Shown one piece after another: positions 61,461 to 64,000 of a stretch of 64,000 bases of DNA (its first letter is position 1; every line of letters begins with the position of its first letter). The stretch is from contig NC_066315.1 in assembly GCF_022539315.1 (NCBI RefSeq), forward strand, positions 23,535,649-23,599,648, in the 5' to 3' direction. Source of the stretch: Serinus canaria. Lineage: Eukaryota > Chordata > Aves > Passeriformes > Fringillidae. The translations under genes were made by a program, and so were the position numbers. The notes under the pieces were generated by a model, which was given only the letters and a program-made list of their open reading frames with translations, did not search any database and was not told the origin of the DNA.

Positions 61461-61890
61461 TGATGCCTTAAGTTTTAGCTGTCATATTTTCCAGATTCTG
61501 TACTGCCTTAGTATATAACTCTGAACTTCATATAATGTGTTAACAAGTTCTCTTCATAGTTTAGTTAGACAAAACAATCCTTTTCCAGCCCAAGAACCAA
61601 GGACACTGTTGCAGCTTCAGGCCTAAAAAGTATAAATAACAGCAAATTGAGGTGAGCTATCTGGGAGGATGGGACTTCATAACTTGAAGCTGTAATTGGA
61701 CAATTAACCCCAATATGTAAATGGACCGAAATGTACAAAAGCGTGGAAACGTGATCCATTGTCCATCTTGGGTGTAGGCTTGGCCAGGCTCTTGTATTGC
61801 CCAAGGTGTATCCTTTGAAGGCCTTTTCAATAAATACCTACTTTATTCCTTTAACACTGTCTAGCCTCTGTTCTAGGTAGCCTCTGAAGT
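61461..61890 (+). mobile_element. Nested ERVL-type solo LTR
   Basis: Starts TGATGCCTTAAGTTTTAGC directly after CTCCCACGG of the outer LTR. It has a TATA-like TATAAATAACA near 61630 and AATAAA at about 61829, and ends around CTGTTCTAGGTAGCCTCTG, after which the outer LTR resumes with GTGGGAGGGACC. The exact 3' edge is uncertain by some tens of bases. Confidence 0.65.
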
Positions 61891-61985
61891 GTGGGAGGGA
61901 CCTGATGGCATAGCAGAGGAAAGACTTCTTTCCCTGAGTGAACAGAAAAAGATCTCTGGTGACAAACTGACCAAAACCCGCCTCC

Positions 61986-62053
61986 CTGTGCTGCAGACAG
62001 AAGGGCACAAAGGGGGACGTTAAATGGCGCCAGCGCTGTGGCGGGTGGCAGGG
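61986..62053 (+). repeat. 68-bp direct repeat, copy 2
   Basis: 67 of 68 bases identical to 60751-60818. After the repeat the sequences diverge: this copy continues into outer-LTR sequence (TCGGTGGGAAAG), while copy 1 continues toward the kinase-like fragment. Confidence 0.85.
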
Positions 62054-62326
62054 TCGGTGGGAAAGAGGGAGGGATGGAGGAGAAAAAAGGTGGTTTTAAG
62101 GCTTATTTTTCTTCTCATTATCTTCCTCTGATTCTGTTAATAATAAATCTACCTTATACCTTTAAATATGAACCTGTTTTGCCCTTGGAGTGTTTTATCC
62201 CAGTCATTATCTCAACTCATGAACCCTTAGTCAATTTTTTCCCCTCTCCTCTGCCCAACTGTAGCAGAAGAGAGTAAACAAATGGCTTTCATGGGTGCCT
62301 GGCCTTTGGCCAGTGTCAAACCACGA

Positions 62327-64000
62327 AATAACCAATCAAGAAAAAACAGTCAATCAATAAAGTGTGCTCAGCTCTTTAAAAGATGAAGATGAAAATAGCA
62401 GAATCTTAAGGAATACAAAAATACCATGCACATTTAGCACAACAGTTGGATCAAGTAACTTTTGGGAAAAATACTGCATTTCATGGATAAATGAGAACCA
62501 TTGTAGCTGAATTAAAGCACAGTTTGCCTAGACCAAAACAAAGATTACAGTAAAAACACATCAGTGCTAAATCATACAGCATCCCCAGCAATTGCAGCAA
62601 TGTTTTGCTTTTGAAAGAAAAAATAAACTCTTAGATTATAATTTTTTAAATGGAATTCATTGTAGGTAAGCAAAATACCTAGGAATGAGTAATTGTGATA
62701 AAGGAGGGTAGATTTTTATAAAACTAGTATATAGTAAGGTGCTGGAAAGGGTGTGCATGTCCTTATGTTTCTGTGTCTGGTTGTGTTTGTTTGTTGATTT
62801 TCTAGAATACACAGGGTGTTGAGAAAAACACTTGGAAACATAAAAACTAGAAACCAACGTTGCTAATTTTCTGTATTTAATATACAATACTTACTGCATT
62901 TGTATTCATTTTACATTTTTAGATAAAAGAAAAATATAGCTAGAAGGATGAAGCAGTTTTAAATACAAAACTAATTTTTTGCCTTTTTACTTTTCAATAA
63001 TTTGGGAACTAAAGAGAACTAGACACTGTGAAAATTTTTATTATATTGATTTTCATACTGAACCCTCAGCACCCAACAATAAATACACAACTTTGCTTTT
63101 CTTGCACTGCCAGCAGCAAAACGTTCAGTTCCAAAGGACTGTAATTCTGATATAATACATTATTGATAACTTTCTGTGTGCCTTAATTTAATTCTGCTGT
63201 ATTGACACATTAGTTTTGCAGTCAACCATCTTTACAAACTTGTAAAAGCTAAAGAATATGTTAATACGGTAAGGTGCATGCTCCGATGAACTTCAATGCA
63301 GTCAACATAAAGTAGCCCCAGCTGAGGGTGTTCTTAAAGCAGAAAGCCCCATAGGGTGAAATTTGGGACACAGAACAGGCATGCAGTTAGATCAAAGGGC
63401 TTTGTTTGAAAGCTTGCAAAGGGAGCTCTAGAGTTTCCAAAGTGTCTGTGTTACTTCCCAGCCATTCTGTACAGCAGAAATATACTTTTCCCCAATGCGT
63501 ATATGGTAATCAGCAGCTGTGCAAGAAGAGGAGAGAGTCTGCAAGATTTCCTGTACAGCAATGGTGCAAGACTTCTATATACCACAGTTCACATGCTGTA
63601 GCCCCTTGATGTCATATTGATGACTAAAAGGTAAACCAGTATATTTCAGTAACAATTCAAGAAATCGCTGTTACATTTTTCTGTACCTCTGCAGGTGATA
63701 CTGTATTTCACACATAGGTGATTTAAATGCTGAATGCCAAGAATGTAAAGAACACTGACTAGTAACTATTAAGCACACAGAATAAAAAAAAATGATGCAC
63801 CTTTAAATGAAACAGTAACACACGCACCTTTTCATGTTTGTACCCTGATTAAAAGAACATCATGAATTTCAAGTATGAAATGATACAGTGAAATCATGTC
63901 CTGTGAATAGATATCAATGGTAGTCTAGGTAGTACAGTTTGCACTGTGTAACTTTCCATCTTGCAAAACAGAATCCTACTGCATATGTAGGTAAAGTGAC
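62327..64000. other. AT-rich right flank, possibly CDK6 3'UTR (minus)
   Basis: No coding signal. In birds and mammals CDK6 follows FAM133B on the minus strand and has a very long 3'UTR, so its 3' end is expected near here. Repeats are not obvious after 62340, in contrast to the preceding kilobases. Assignment rests on synteny, not on recognised sequence. Confidence 0.35.
63037..63042 (-). terminator. Candidate poly(A) signal for a minus-strand transcript (CDK6?)
   Basis: AATAAA on the minus strand followed, 15-30 nt on, by a GU/U-rich stretch (GTGTCTAGTTCTCTTT), the layout of a real polyadenylation site. Ownership by CDK6 is inferred from gene order. Confidence 0.35.

Larger units (their letters stand above)
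60457..62326 (+). mobile_element. Passerine ERVK-type LTR, interrupted by two insertions
   Basis: Same LTR family as at 33774-34790, forward orientation. The start is TGTTGATTTGGCAT..TTTTGGTAGTGGC; the middle is the GTGGTGAGGACCATGGTGAC / GAGAAGTTCACGGAGAACTG repeats; the end is TGGGTGCCTGGCCTTTGGCC...CCACGA. It is split by a kinase-like/68-bp-repeat insert (about 60650-60955) and by a nested LTR (about 61461-61890). No retroviral genes are visible. Confidence 0.7.

Overview
The window looks like nuclear DNA from a bird, most likely a songbird (passerine). It has spliced vertebrate genes with long AT-rich introns, CpG-island promoters, CR1 LINE fragments, and several LTR insertions whose sequence I recognise from passerine genomes. 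Gene order matches the avian/mammalian PEX1 - RBM48 - FAM133B - CDK6 block (human 7q21). An EF-hand gene related to EFCAB1/calaxin lies between RBM48 and FAM133.

Layout. 1-6483: no gene I can name, but two or three phase-compatible, splice-flanked open segments on the minus strand hint at an unidentified gene. 6484-31005 (minus): complete PEX1, 24 coding exons, 1289 codons before the stop. 31006-31253: a short CCAAT-rich CpG-island promoter shared with RBM48. 31254-37135 (plus): RBM48, 5 coding exons, 356 aa, with a CR1 fragment in intron 1 and a minus-strand LTR in intron 3. 37590-42044 (minus): EFCAB1/calaxin-like gene, 6 coding exons, 207 aa, tail-to-tail with RBM48, with a ciliary X-box just upstream of its start and an LTR in intron 2. 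44651-56908 (minus): FAM133 (FAM133B-like), 11 coding exons, 249 aa, starting in a second large CpG island. 57.2-64 kb: a CR1 fragment, a 1.9-kb LTR that carries both a nested LTR and a kinase-like insert, and AT-rich sequence that may be the 3' end of the CDK6 3'UTR (minus strand).

The genes are not a pathway. PEX1 is the AAA+ peroxisomal receptor-export ATPase, RBM48 is a minor-spliceosome factor, the calaxin-like protein is probably a motile-cilium calcium sensor, and FAM133 is a lysine/serine-rich nuclear-type protein of unknown function. The most unusual signals are: three independent GC-AG introns in three neighbouring genes; a MAP4K/TNIK-like kinase N-terminal fragment inside an LTR together with a near-identical 68-bp duplication; modular, all-phase-0 FAM133 exons; and the unassigned candidate exons at the left end. 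Exon boundaries were set by hand from GT/GC-AG signals, reading-frame continuity and recalled human proteins. No alignment or search was run.
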